Part shown: one piece after another, positions 1 through 6,128 of the stretch | Numbering within the stretch: the stretch's first letter is position 1 | Layout of the letters: each line of letters starts with the position of its first letter | Origin: JANMQK01 sp031370485 | Lineage (GTDB): Bacteria > Acidobacteriota > Polarisedimenticolia > Gp22-AA2 | Reading direction: 5' to 3' | DNA length: 9,994 bases | Assembly: GCA_031370485.1 (NCBI GenBank) | Contig: JANMQK010000250.1 | Location: 1-9,994 of the forward strand | Notes under the pieces: model-generated | Told to the model about the DNA's origin: nothing | Databases searched by the model: none | Seen by the model: the letters and a program-made list of their open reading frames with translations, nothing else | Translations under genes and position numbers: made by a program

Positions 1-221
1 GCCGTCAGCCCCTTGATCGGCAAGCCGCTCGGATTGGTCACGTAGGCTTCAATCAGGACCAGTTCGGAGGTGGCCCGCTCGATCGGGGGGCGGGGTGGCT
101 CCGCGGAAGCCGGCGCCCCCTGCCCGGCGGACGACCCGAGAAGGCCCAGCGGCAGAATCAGCAGAAGGGCTGCGATCTTCGCTGTCCGGAACGGTGCGAT
201 CGACCTGAAAGATTTCTTCAT
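1..221 (-). CDS. Exported protein N-terminus, probably VWA-domain family (3' end beyond window)
   Basis: Seen: an open frame starts at ATG 221-219 and runs off the left edge after 73 codons. An AGGAGG Shine-Dalgarno (plus-strand 231-236) lies 9 nt upstream and fixes the start. Residues 1-40 form a classic Sec signal: basic MKK and scattered Arg/Lys, a hydrophobic core at about 17-30 (AALLLILPLGLLG), then a small-residue region ending ASA at 38-40 as a likely signal peptidase I site. A Pro/Arg-rich linker follows, then 'SELVLIEAYVTNPSGLPIKGLT' split over 52-73. Family knowledge: a beta strand followed by 'V(T/D)xxGxPIxGLT' is the usual opening of the Ig-like or pre-VWA region of large secreted VWFA-domain proteins abundant in Acidobacteriota. 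The VWA domain lies outside the window, so the family call is inference. An upstream TACAAT (minus strand, plus 294-299) could be a -10 box, but no -35 is recognisable at 17 nt. Confidence 0.6.
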   Translation of the reverse strand, partial: MKKSFRSIAPFRTAKIAALLLILPLGLLGSSAGQGAPASAEPPRPPIERATSELVLIEAYVTNPSGLPIKGLT

Positions 222-230
222 GTCACGATG

Positions 231-236
231 CCTCCT
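231..236 (-). promoter_or_regulatory. Shine-Dalgarno of the exported VWA-like protein
   Basis: AGGAGG on the minus strand with a 9-nt spacer to ATG 221. It is a full-strength site and supports both the reading frame and the start of the edge-truncated gene. Confidence 0.75.
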
Positions 237-250
237 GGGGTTCGACCTCT

Positions 251-460
251 TCAATCCAAGCTCCGCGGTCGGTGCTCCTGGGGATTGTCCTTGATTGTAT
301 CGAAAAACGCGTGCGTCTCCCCCCTGCGCCCGGAGAACTGGCGCAGCACTGGCACCGCATCGCGCCAGACGCGGCTATGCGCCCGAAACGCCGCCCTAAA
401 AACCCCGGGGCAGCCGCCGTAATCCAGCGCCTCAATCGCATCCGCGTCCTCGGTGATGGA
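251..460 (-). pseudogene. Possible remnant of a decayed gene (69 open codons, no start codon)
   Basis: Between the helicase stop and the exported-protein start, one minus-strand frame is open from just below a TGA at 463-461 down to a TGA at 253-251. Its translation has coding-like composition, with balanced acidic and basic residues, aromatic residues and Ile/Val (for example 'VWRDAVPVLRQFSG' and 'AFFDTIKDNPQEH'), and its third codon positions are about three-quarters G/C by hand count. The overlapping minus frame starting at ATG 441-439 and ending TGA 225-223 is Arg/Ser-rich and looks like a shadow, although GAGG lies 6 nt before its ATG. The coding-like frame has no ATG near its beginning and only internal GTGs, so it may be the 3' remnant of a gene whose front was lost, or chance. 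I do not recognise the protein. Confidence 0.3.
338..368. repeat. 31-bp inverted repeat in the helicase / VWA-like spacer
   Basis: Perfect 7-bp arms CTGGCGC (338-344) and GCGCCAG (362-368) are separated by 17 nt. It lies upstream of the exported-protein gene and downstream of the helicase on the minus strand. There is no U-tract, so it is not a typical intrinsic terminator. It could be a regulatory site, a processing hairpin, or chance in GC-rich DNA. Confidence 0.35.
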
Positions 461-497
461 TCACGGAAGGCCCTCTGCGTGGCACACAGATTCGACC

Positions 498-3065
498 TTA
501 CCGGCCCCCGGCGTCCACTACGAGCCCCCCGACCCGTCGCAATCTCAGGACAGGCTCGCCCGCCGCGCGCGAGGCGGCGAGGTCGGCCTCGATCTCCAGG
601 ATCCAGTCGTTGAAGCCGTCTGGGTCGACGAGAGTTTGCTGCACGATCCAGCGCGCGCCGTCGTCCGACGGTTCGACGTGCGTGTGGCGCATGTTGCGGG
701 CCTCGGGGTCGAGGCGCAGGACAGCGTGCTCGAGGCGATGGGCGGCGCGCGCCGCGGCCAGACGCTCGGAGGTCCAGGGCTGGCCGTCGGTGTCGTCGAG
801 CAGGTCCATCGACTCGAGCGCTTGCTCGTCCTTCTCGATCGACCAGGCGCGCAGGAAGGCGAAGACGCGCGTGCGGATCGTGGCGGTGAAGGTCCTGGCG
901 TCTTTGGTGATGTCGGGAGGCTCCTCGGGGTGCGGCGTCTGCTCCGGGGCGCCCGCGGCAGCCAAACCGGCCGCGCGGGCCGGGTCGAGCATCCGCTGCC
1001 ATTCCTCGAGCAGGCTCGCGTCGACGCGGCGCAGCATGTCGCGCAGGTAGAGCTCTATCTCGAAGACGGCGTCGGTCTTGGTCTGGTCCGGGACGGTCTG
1101 CACGAGCACCTTGTAGACACTGTGGAGGTGACGCAGCAAAAGTCCCTCGGCGCGCTCGAGGTCGTACTCCTGGATGTAGTCCGAGAACGAACGGAAGCCC
1201 TCGAACATCTCGAGGGCGATCGACTTGGGGCGGATGTTCTCCTCGCCGACCCAGGGGTGGCGGTCGGCGAAGGCATTGAAAGTCGCGTAGACGAACTCGC
1301 GCAGCGGCTTCGGGTGCTCCATCTTCTCGAGCTTCTCCATGCGCTGGTCGTAGTCGAGCCCCTCGGCCTTCATCTCGGCGATCGCCTTGTCCTTGAGCTT
1401 GTCGAGCTGGCGCCGCAGGATGAGGTCGGGATTCTCGAGGATGCTCTCGACCAGGATGAGAAGATCGAGGGGGTAGGCCTCGGACGCCGCATCGAGAAGC
1501 GGGATCGTCTCCAGGAGATAGAGCGAGAGGGCCTGGTTCATCGAGAAGTCTTCCTGGAGGTCCACGTTCACCCGCACCCTCGACCCTTCGGGACTCCTCG
1601 GCACGATCTCGACGATGCCGCGCGCCAGGAGCGCCCGGAAAAGCTGCCAGCCGCGCTTGAAGTGGGCCGTCTTCGCGTGGTCGGTCTCGTGGCTGTCGCG
1701 GATGAGCGCCTGCATCGCGCGGCAGCCGTCGCCGCGGCGCGACAGGACGTTCAACAGCATCCCGTGCGTCACCTCGAAGCGCGACAGGAGCCGCTCGGGC
1801 GGGGCGCCGATGAGCCTCTTGAAGGTCTCCTTGTCCCAGTTGGCAAAATTGCGCTCGGGCGGCTGGCGCTTGACGAACTTCTTGCCGTCTTTCGCCTTCT
1901 CGCCGAGCCTGAGGTTCTCGATCGCGTGCTCGGGCGCCTGCGCCACGACATACCCGCGGTCGTCGAAGCCCTTGCGCCCTGCGCGCCCGGCGATCTGGTG
2001 GAAGTCGCGCGCCGAGAGGACCGCCGTCTTGTGCCCGTCGTACTTGCACAGGCGCGAGAAGAGCACCGTGCGGATCGGCACGTTGATGCCGACGCCGAGG
2101 GTGTCGGTGCCGCAGATGACCTTCAGGAGACCCCGCTGCGCGAGTTGCTCGATGAGGACGCGGTACCGGGGCAGGAGGCCGGCATGGTGCACGCCGATCC
2201 CCTGCTTGAGCCACTTGCGGACCGTCGGGCCGTACGGACTCGTGAAACGGACGTCGCCGATGGCTTCCGCGACGGCGTTTTTCTCCTCGCGGCTGCAGAG
2301 GTTGAGGCTGGTAAATCCCTGCGCGTTGTCGGCGGCGTCTTTCTGCGTGAAATGGACGACGTACACGGGGGCTTTCCCCTCGACGACCAGGGTCTCGACC
2401 ATCTGCGCCAGCGTGATCTCGGAGTAGGCGTACTCGAGCGGCACCGGCCGCTCGATGGATCGGACCGTGGCGGTTGGAAGGCCGTTCAGCCGCGTCAGCG
2501 CCTCCGCGAAGAAGGTGACGTCCCCGAGGGTGGCGGACATCAGGAGAAAGCGGGTCCGCGGCAGGGTTAATAGCGGCGCCTGCCAGGCGACACCCCGGTC
2601 GCGGTCCGCGTACCAGTGGAACTCGTCCATCACGACCTCATCGACCTGCGCGTCCGCCCCCTCCCGGAGCGCCATGTTGGCGAGCACCTCGGCGGTGCAG
2701 CACAAGACCGGCGCGTCGCGGTTGACGGTGGCGTCCCCGGTCGACAGGCCGACGTTCTCCGGGCCGAGCTCGCGGCAGAGCGCCATCCACTTCTCGTTGA
2801 CCAGCGCCTTGATCGGACAGGTGTAGACGGAGCGCCTCCGGTGCGCCAGCGCCGCGAAGTGCAGCGCCGAGGCCACGAGCGATTTTCCCGACCCGGTCGG
2901 AGTGTTCAGGATGACGTTTTTCCCCTCGAAGAGGGCCAGGACGGCTTCCTCCTGCGCCGGGTAAAGCGTCAGCCCCCGGTAGGCCACGTAGTCGAGGAAG
3001 CGCCCCAAGAGCTCGTCGCTCGCGGCTTCGCGCGGAGGCAGAAGGTCGTAAAGAGGCGCGGACAT
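498..3065 (-). CDS. DUF3516-type superfamily II DEAD/DEAH-box RNA helicase
   Basis: ATP-dependent RNA helicase, cytoplasmic, probably acting in RNA remodelling or decay; its substrate cannot be read from sequence. 855 aa. Motifs in order: N-terminal 'YPAQEEA' (35-41, Q-motif position); Walker A TPTGSGKS (55-62); DEFH Walker B (147-150); SAT motif III (177-179); 'HHAGLLP' (293-299); 'GTDTLGVGINVP' (319-330); motif VI QIAGRAGRKG (357-366). Family knowledge: the HHAGLLP and GVGINVP elements are shared with Ski2/Mtr4/Dob10-like helicases, and the roughly 450-residue C-terminal extension fits DUF3516, giving the length usual for the family. Start ATG 3065-3063 is 7 nt past the stop of the upstream glycosyltransferase. 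No good Shine-Dalgarno precedes it, so translational coupling is likely. All core ATPase motifs are intact. The stop is TAA at 500-498. Confidence 0.9.
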   Translation of the reverse strand: MSAPLYDLLPPREAASDELLGRFLDYVAYRGLTLYPAQEEAVLALFEGKNVILNTPTGSGKSLVASALHFAALAHRRRSVYTCPIKALVNEKWMALCRELGPENVGLSTGDATVNRDAPVLCCTAEVLANMALREGADAQVDEVVMDEFHWYADRDRGVAWQAPLLTLPRTRFLLMSATLGDVTFFAEALTRLNGLPTATVRSIERPVPLEYAYSEITLAQMVETLVVEGKAPVYVVHFTQKDAADNAQGFTSLNLCSREEKNAVAEAIGDVRFTSPYGPTVRKWLKQGIGVHHAGLLPRYRVLIEQLAQRGLLKVICGTDTLGVGINVPIRTVLFSRLCKYDGHKTAVLSARDFHQIAGRAGRKGFDDRGYVVAQAPEHAIENLRLGEKAKDGKKFVKRQPPERNFANWDKETFKRLIGAPPERLLSRFEVTHGMLLNVLSRRGDGCRAMQALIRDSHETDHAKTAHFKRGWQLFRALLARGIVEIVPRSPEGSRVRVNVDLQEDFSMNQALSLYLLETIPLLDAASEAYPLDLLILVESILENPDLILRRQLDKLKDKAIAEMKAEGLDYDQRMEKLEKMEHPKPLREFVYATFNAFADRHPWVGEENIRPKSIALEMFEGFRSFSDYIQEYDLERAEGLLLRHLHSVYKVLVQTVPDQTKTDAVFEIELYLRDMLRRVDASLLEEWQRMLDPARAAGLAAAGAPEQTPHPEEPPDITKDARTFTATIRTRVFAFLRAWSIEKDEQALESMDLLDDTDGQPWTSERLAAARAAHRLEHAVLRLDPEARNMRHTHVEPSDDGARWIVQQTLVDPDGFNDWILEIEADLAASRAAGEPVLRLRRVGGLVVDAGGR

Positions 3066-3072
3066 GGCCCGG

Positions 3073-4830
3073 CTATTGTGGACTGCTTTCCCTGAGAGAG
3101 AAGATCGCCACGTCGTCCTTTTTGATCAGGGGCGTGCCGCACAGGTCGAGGAGCCCCTGGAACCGCGCGCGTCCCGCGTCGCTTCTCCAGGGGACGACCG
3201 GGTATTGGTCCGTCAGGCGGACCATCTCGGCGCGGCTGACCAGGATGTGGGTGAATCCCCGCCCGCGCAGCCAGTCGATGACTTCGCGGGCAGATCCGAG
3301 CCGCTCGATCGGGTCGCGCAGAAGCGACACGTCGTGCTGGGACGGGGACACGAAGCGGCGCGGAAAAGGAAAGGCCCGGGCCTCCCCCACGAACAGGACG
3401 CGCGCATCCTCGGGGAGTGCCCGCGCTTCGCGGAACGCGGGGAGCGGGTCGTTGACCGTCGCGGCCGAGGCGAGGCTCCCCGCGTCACGGCCAAGAAGCC
3501 GCAGGCCGCCGAGCGCCTGGACGTACACCCCCGACGCGGCGGCGCCGAGGACGAGCGCGAAGGACAAAGCCAGGCCGCCTGCGATCGACCCGGCCCGCGT
3601 GCGGGCCCCGGCCGCCGCGAGCAACAAGAGAACCGCCAGGCTCGGCAGCAGAAAGCGCGGCAGGGTGCCGCTCATCCCCCAGGCGAGAAGTCCGAACACC
3701 GCCATGGCCCCCCAGCGTCCGATCCGTGCGCCGCGCAGCGTCCAGCAGGCGAGTGCCGCCGCCAGGATCAGGGGAAGAAGGTAGGCGAACTCGAGCGACA
3801 GGACGGCATGCCGGAGCGCCGCCCCGAAGGGGCCGCGCGCGGAGGGAGAGAACGCCAGGCTTCCCGCGTCGCGCCACAGCGTGTCGATCCCTTGCCGTCG
3901 CCAGAAAAGGGGCGCCGCCGGGTCGCGCAGCAGGACGAGGTTCTTCAGCCACCAGGGCGCGCTGCCCGCCAGCCAGCCCGCCGCGGCCGCGGCCAGCCGC
4001 GCCAGGGGCCGCCGCGATCTGTACGCGAGCAAACCGAAGACGAGCACCGTCCAGGGCAGCCCCTGAAGCCGCGCGGCCGCGCCGATCCCGGCGAGCAGGC
4101 CGGCCAGGACCGCCCCGCCCCGTGTGTCGCGCCCTCCGGCCGCGACGGCAAGGGCTCCCAGGACGGCGGCGAGGAACCACCCTTCCGCCGCGGGGTAACC
4201 CGGCAACGGCGCCGCCAGCGGAGAGAGCGGGAGAGCCATCCCGGCCAGGATTGCCGCCCAGCGCGGCGCGCCGGCGCGGGTCCCGAGCGCCGCGAGCGCC
4301 GTTCCCGCCACGACGAAGCTGGCCAGGTGGAGAAGCGCCGGGACCCGATCGAGCCCGGCCGCCAGCGGGAAGAGCGCCACCAACTGGGCGAGAGGGGGGA
4401 AGGTGGCGAAGAGGTTTTCGGGATGGGGCGACAGCCGTTCTTCGAGAAGCGCCTGCCACGGCAGGGCCAGATGGTAGACCAGCGCGTCATAGAAGAAGGG
4501 GGGCGCCAGCGCCGCCGGAAGGAAGATCAGCGCCGGCAGCGCCACGGCGGCCGCCGCTCCGCCGCGCCATCCCCGCGCCCGCCAGCGCCCCGTCGCCGCG
4601 AGAGCGACCGCGACGACGAGCAGGACGCCGCCGATCAGAAGGCGCGCCAGGCCGCAGGCCAGCCCGGCCATCGCGAACACCCAGGCGCCAATCACGAAGT
4701 CGACCCCGGGCCGGGCCGCGGGCCCGATCGGCAGCCGGGCAACCCGGCGGGCGCGAGCGCCGACCGCGGCCAGCACGACACACCCGATCACCGCGGCGGC
4801 AAGGCTCACGATCGGCGACAACCCGGGCAT
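3073..4830 (-). CDS. Polytopic GT-C-type (ArnT/PMT-like, GT39/GT83-related) glycosyltransferase
   Basis: Predicted inner-membrane glycosyltransferase that would transfer a sugar from a polyprenyl-phosphate donor to a lipid, glycan or protein acceptor facing the periplasm; donor and acceptor are unknown. 585 aa. Seen: about ten or more hydrophobic segments rich in Ala and Leu through residue 440, then a soluble C-terminal domain (about 450-585) with 'RVLFVGEARAFPF'. The first large extracytoplasmic loop holds 'FYDALVYHLALP' (113-124), matching the acidic-residue loop typical of GT-C enzymes; D115 is the candidate catalytic acid. 'PWWLKN' (292-297) also recurs in such proteins. Start: the frame also allows GTG at 4848 and 4842. 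I chose ATG 4830 because it is the only ATG and GGGAG lies 11 nt upstream, but the choice is not firm. The stop TAG (3075-3073) is 7 nt before the helicase start, so the two are probably one operon. The 83 nt upstream, to the PycTM-like gene, hold no clear terminator. Confidence 0.75.
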   Translation of the reverse strand: MPGLSPIVSLAAAVIGCVVLAAVGARARRVARLPIGPAARPGVDFVIGAWVFAMAGLACGLARLLIGGVLLVVAVALAATGRWRARGWRGGAAAAVALPALIFLPAALAPPFFYDALVYHLALPWQALLEERLSPHPENLFATFPPLAQLVALFPLAAGLDRVPALLHLASFVVAGTALAALGTRAGAPRWAAILAGMALPLSPLAAPLPGYPAAEGWFLAAVLGALAVAAGGRDTRGGAVLAGLLAGIGAAARLQGLPWTVLVFGLLAYRSRRPLARLAAAAAGWLAGSAPWWLKNLVLLRDPAAPLFWRRQGIDTLWRDAGSLAFSPSARGPFGAALRHAVLSLEFAYLLPLILAAALACWTLRGARIGRWGAMAVFGLLAWGMSGTLPRFLLPSLAVLLLLAAAGARTRAGSIAGGLALSFALVLGAAASGVYVQALGGLRLLGRDAGSLASAATVNDPLPAFREARALPEDARVLFVGEARAFPFPRRFVSPSQHDVSLLRDPIERLGSAREVIDWLRGRGFTHILVSRAEMVRLTDQYPVVPWRSDAGRARFQGLLDLCGTPLIKKDDVAIFSLRESSPQ

Positions 4831-4913
4831 CGCGCTCTTCACTCCCACCTTACTGGACGGCGACGCGCGGCATCCGATCGTTCTGAAACCAACAGGTGGT
4901 CGCGGTTCTCAGG

Positions 4914-5441
4914 TCACCACCTCACATCCGTGATGACCAGGACGGCCCCGCTGATGGCCAGGCCCGCGATGAAGGCGAAGTAGGACAGGCGAACGAACCG
5001 GTATTTCTTGCGGGCGAGAAATATCCCGAGCGTGTAGATCTCACGCACCTGCGCCTCGTACGTCCGGGAGGGATCGTTCATCATGTCCTCCATCGCCTTC
5101 TCGAACTGCGCGTACCCCAGGTTCATGAAGTCGCCGAAGAACAGCAGATTGAACCTCGGGCTGTTGACGTCGGGCGGTGACCTTCGGCGCGAAAAGTCCA
5201 GCTTTGGCATCACCGCATACGCTGCCAGCAGGACCGTCAACATGCAGAACGCCATCATCGTTACCGCGGCCCATTTGAACGCCGGCTCCGCCAGATAGCG
5301 AATCGAAAGCGTGATGATCATCGAGGCGACGCTCAACATGATGTTCGCCTTGACGTCCGCCAGCGCGCTCAACTGCACGTGATGCCATCGTGTCTGGCGG
5401 ATCATCTGATCGAGGTGCGCGCCCGGTTGCGCGATGTTCAT
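4914..5441 (-). CDS. PycTM (DUF5706) family membrane protein, Pycsar-effector-like
   Basis: 175 aa. Seen: an N-terminal helix; 'ADVKANIML' (28-36), whose D-x-K-A leads into a first membrane segment (about 33-49); a second membrane segment (about 56-78) ending 'VMPKL'; a cytoplasmic stretch with 'NLLFFGDF' (98-105) and 'AQFEKAMEDMM' (111-121); 'QVREIYTLGIFLARKKYR' (131-148); and a third membrane helix (about 151-170). Family knowledge: 'ADxKA', '(F)FGD' and the Q-(I/V)-x-x-L/Y...RKKYR block before the last helix are hallmarks of Pfam PycTM, formerly DUF5706. Members act as membrane-disrupting effectors of the Pycsar antiphage system, where a pyrimidine cyclase makes cCMP or cUMP. No cyclase and no cyclic-nucleotide-binding domain is fused or adjacent here, so a defence role is inference; it may be an orphan or serve another trigger. 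The start is firm: GGGAGGG lies 6 nt before ATG 5441. It is divergent from the GAF/kinase pair and 83 nt upstream of the chosen glycosyltransferase start, so read-through is possible. Confidence 0.75.
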   Translation of the reverse strand: MNIAQPGAHLDQMIRQTRWHHVQLSALADVKANIMLSVASMIITLSIRYLAEPAFKWAAVTMMAFCMLTVLLAAYAVMPKLDFSRRRSPPDVNSPRFNLLFFGDFMNLGYAQFEKAMEDMMNDPSRTYEAQVREIYTLGIFLARKKYRFVRLSYFAFIAGLAISGAVLVITDVRW

Positions 5442-5447
5442 GAGTGG

Positions 5448-5454
5448 CCCTCCC
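5448..5454 (-). promoter_or_regulatory. Shine-Dalgarno of the PycTM-like gene
   Basis: GGGAGGG on the minus strand, 6 nt from ATG 5441-5439. It supports the short 175-aa start. Confidence 0.7.
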
Positions 5455-5524
5455 GTCTGCCCTGCTCATGCGGATACTACGCCATCGGCCGGCGCATGCG
5501 CCGTCCACGCCCGGAGGAGACGGC

Positions 5525-5539
5525 TGACACTCAGTGTCA
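5525..5539. promoter_or_regulatory. 15-bp perfect palindrome, candidate operator in the divergent spacer
   Basis: TGACACTCAGTGTCA has two perfect 7-bp arms around one central base. It sits in the 170-bp spacer between the divergent PycTM-like gene (start 5441) and the GAF gene (start 5612). It has the size and symmetry of a dimeric regulator site. Its centre (5532) is 80 bp before the GAF start codon and 91 bp before the PycTM start codon, so one bound protein could affect both. The regulator is unknown; no DNA-binding regulator is encoded in the window. Confidence 0.5.
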
Positions 5540-5554
5540 CGCCGGCGTCCCGGG

Positions 5555-5583
5555 TTGCGCGTAGGGCCCCCGGGCTCAATACT
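5555..5583 (+). promoter_or_regulatory. Weak candidate sigma-70-type promoter for the GAF/kinase operon
   Basis: TTGCGC (5555-5560) and AATACT (5578-5583) are 17 bp apart and just before the Shine-Dalgarno. They match the -35 consensus at 3/6 and the -10 consensus at 4/6, so this is position-driven and weak. If real, the palindrome centre would lie roughly 58 bp upstream of transcription start, an activator-like position. Confidence 0.22.
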
Positions 5584-5611
5584 TTGCGCAAGGAGAATCG
5601 TGGAGGTCCGC

Positions 5612-6118
5612 ATGGCCGGGGACGACATCTGCAGGACGATAGAACAGCTGATGAAGCGGGGAGCGGATCTCGACACGGTGCTTTCGAGCGCCGTCGAGGC
5701 ACTGCATGAGTCGAACGAGCGTTTTCATTGGACCGGCATCTACGAATTGCATCCGGACAACGTCCTGCATCTCGGCCCGTTCATCGGGGCGCCGACGGAC
5801 CACGTCTTCATAGCGGTCGGCAGGGGTGTGTGCGGCACGGCCGTGGCGGAAAGGCGCAACATCATGGTTCCGGACGTGACGAAGGCATCCAACTATCTCC
5901 CCTGCTCCGCCGCCACCCGATCCGAGCTCGTCGTCCTCATCCGGCAGGGCGAGCGGATCTTCGCGCAGATCGACATCGACAGCCACGAGCTGGACGCGTT
6001 CGACCCGGCCACAGTCGCCGCGGTCGAAAGGGTCGCGGACTCTCTCGCGGAGGCCTACGAGCGGCACGCGGCGCCCCGGTCCAAGGCGCGGACCGGCGGA
6101 ACCGCGGCCGCCGGGTAG
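5612..6118 (+). CDS. Single-GAF-domain protein, free-methionine-R-sulfoxide reductase-like
   Basis: 168 aa, soluble, one GAF domain (about 20-150). Seen: 'WTGIYEL' (40-46), 'LGPFIG' (54-59), 'GRGVCGTAVAE' (70-80), 'LPCSAATRSELVVLI' (96-110) and 'QIDIDS' (119-124). Family knowledge: this order matches fRMsr (E. coli YebR/MsrC type), which reduces free methionine-R-sulfoxide. By recalled E. coli numbering with an offset of 20, Cys94, Cys118, Glu125, Asp141 and Asp143 map to C74, C98, E105, D121 and D123, all present. The third redox cysteine, Cys84, maps to H64 and is missing. It could be a reductase using C74 as resolving cysteine, or a redox/ligand sensor derived from one. Start: ATG 5612 has GGAGG 5 nt upstream (5602-5606); GTG 5600, in frame with AGGAG upstream, is the alternative. 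The stop is 10 nt before the kinase start, suggesting an operon and possible coupling. Confidence 0.75.
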   Translation: MAGDDICRTIEQLMKRGADLDTVLSSAVEALHESNERFHWTGIYELHPDNVLHLGPFIGAPTDHVFIAVGRGVCGTAVAERRNIMVPDVTKASNYLPCSAATRSELVVLIRQGERIFAQIDIDSHELDAFDPATVAAVERVADSLAEAYERHAAPRSKARTGGTAAAG

Positions 6119-6128
6119 TCGGCTCCAC

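Noticed and set aside
396..412. CCCCGGGG followed by TTTTT on the minus strand as an intrinsic terminator
   Set aside because: The palindrome leaves no room for a loop, so at most two base pairs could form.
453..2570. 705-codon open frame on the plus strand opposite the helicase
   Set aside because: It lies antisense to a helicase with all its motifs intact. In GC-rich DNA the antisense frame is commonly free of stops. Its translation shows no recognisable domain.
4884..4914. Imperfect hairpin after the PycTM-like stop as a terminator
   Set aside because: The stem is only about four plus four pairs with a bulge and a long loop, and has no U-tract, so it does not support a terminator.
3064..4983. 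639-codon plus-strand frame opposite the membrane glycosyltransferase
   Set aside because: The product is extremely Arg/Gly/Pro/Gln-rich, as expected for an antisense shadow of an Ala/Leu-rich membrane protein. It also runs into the neighbouring gene.
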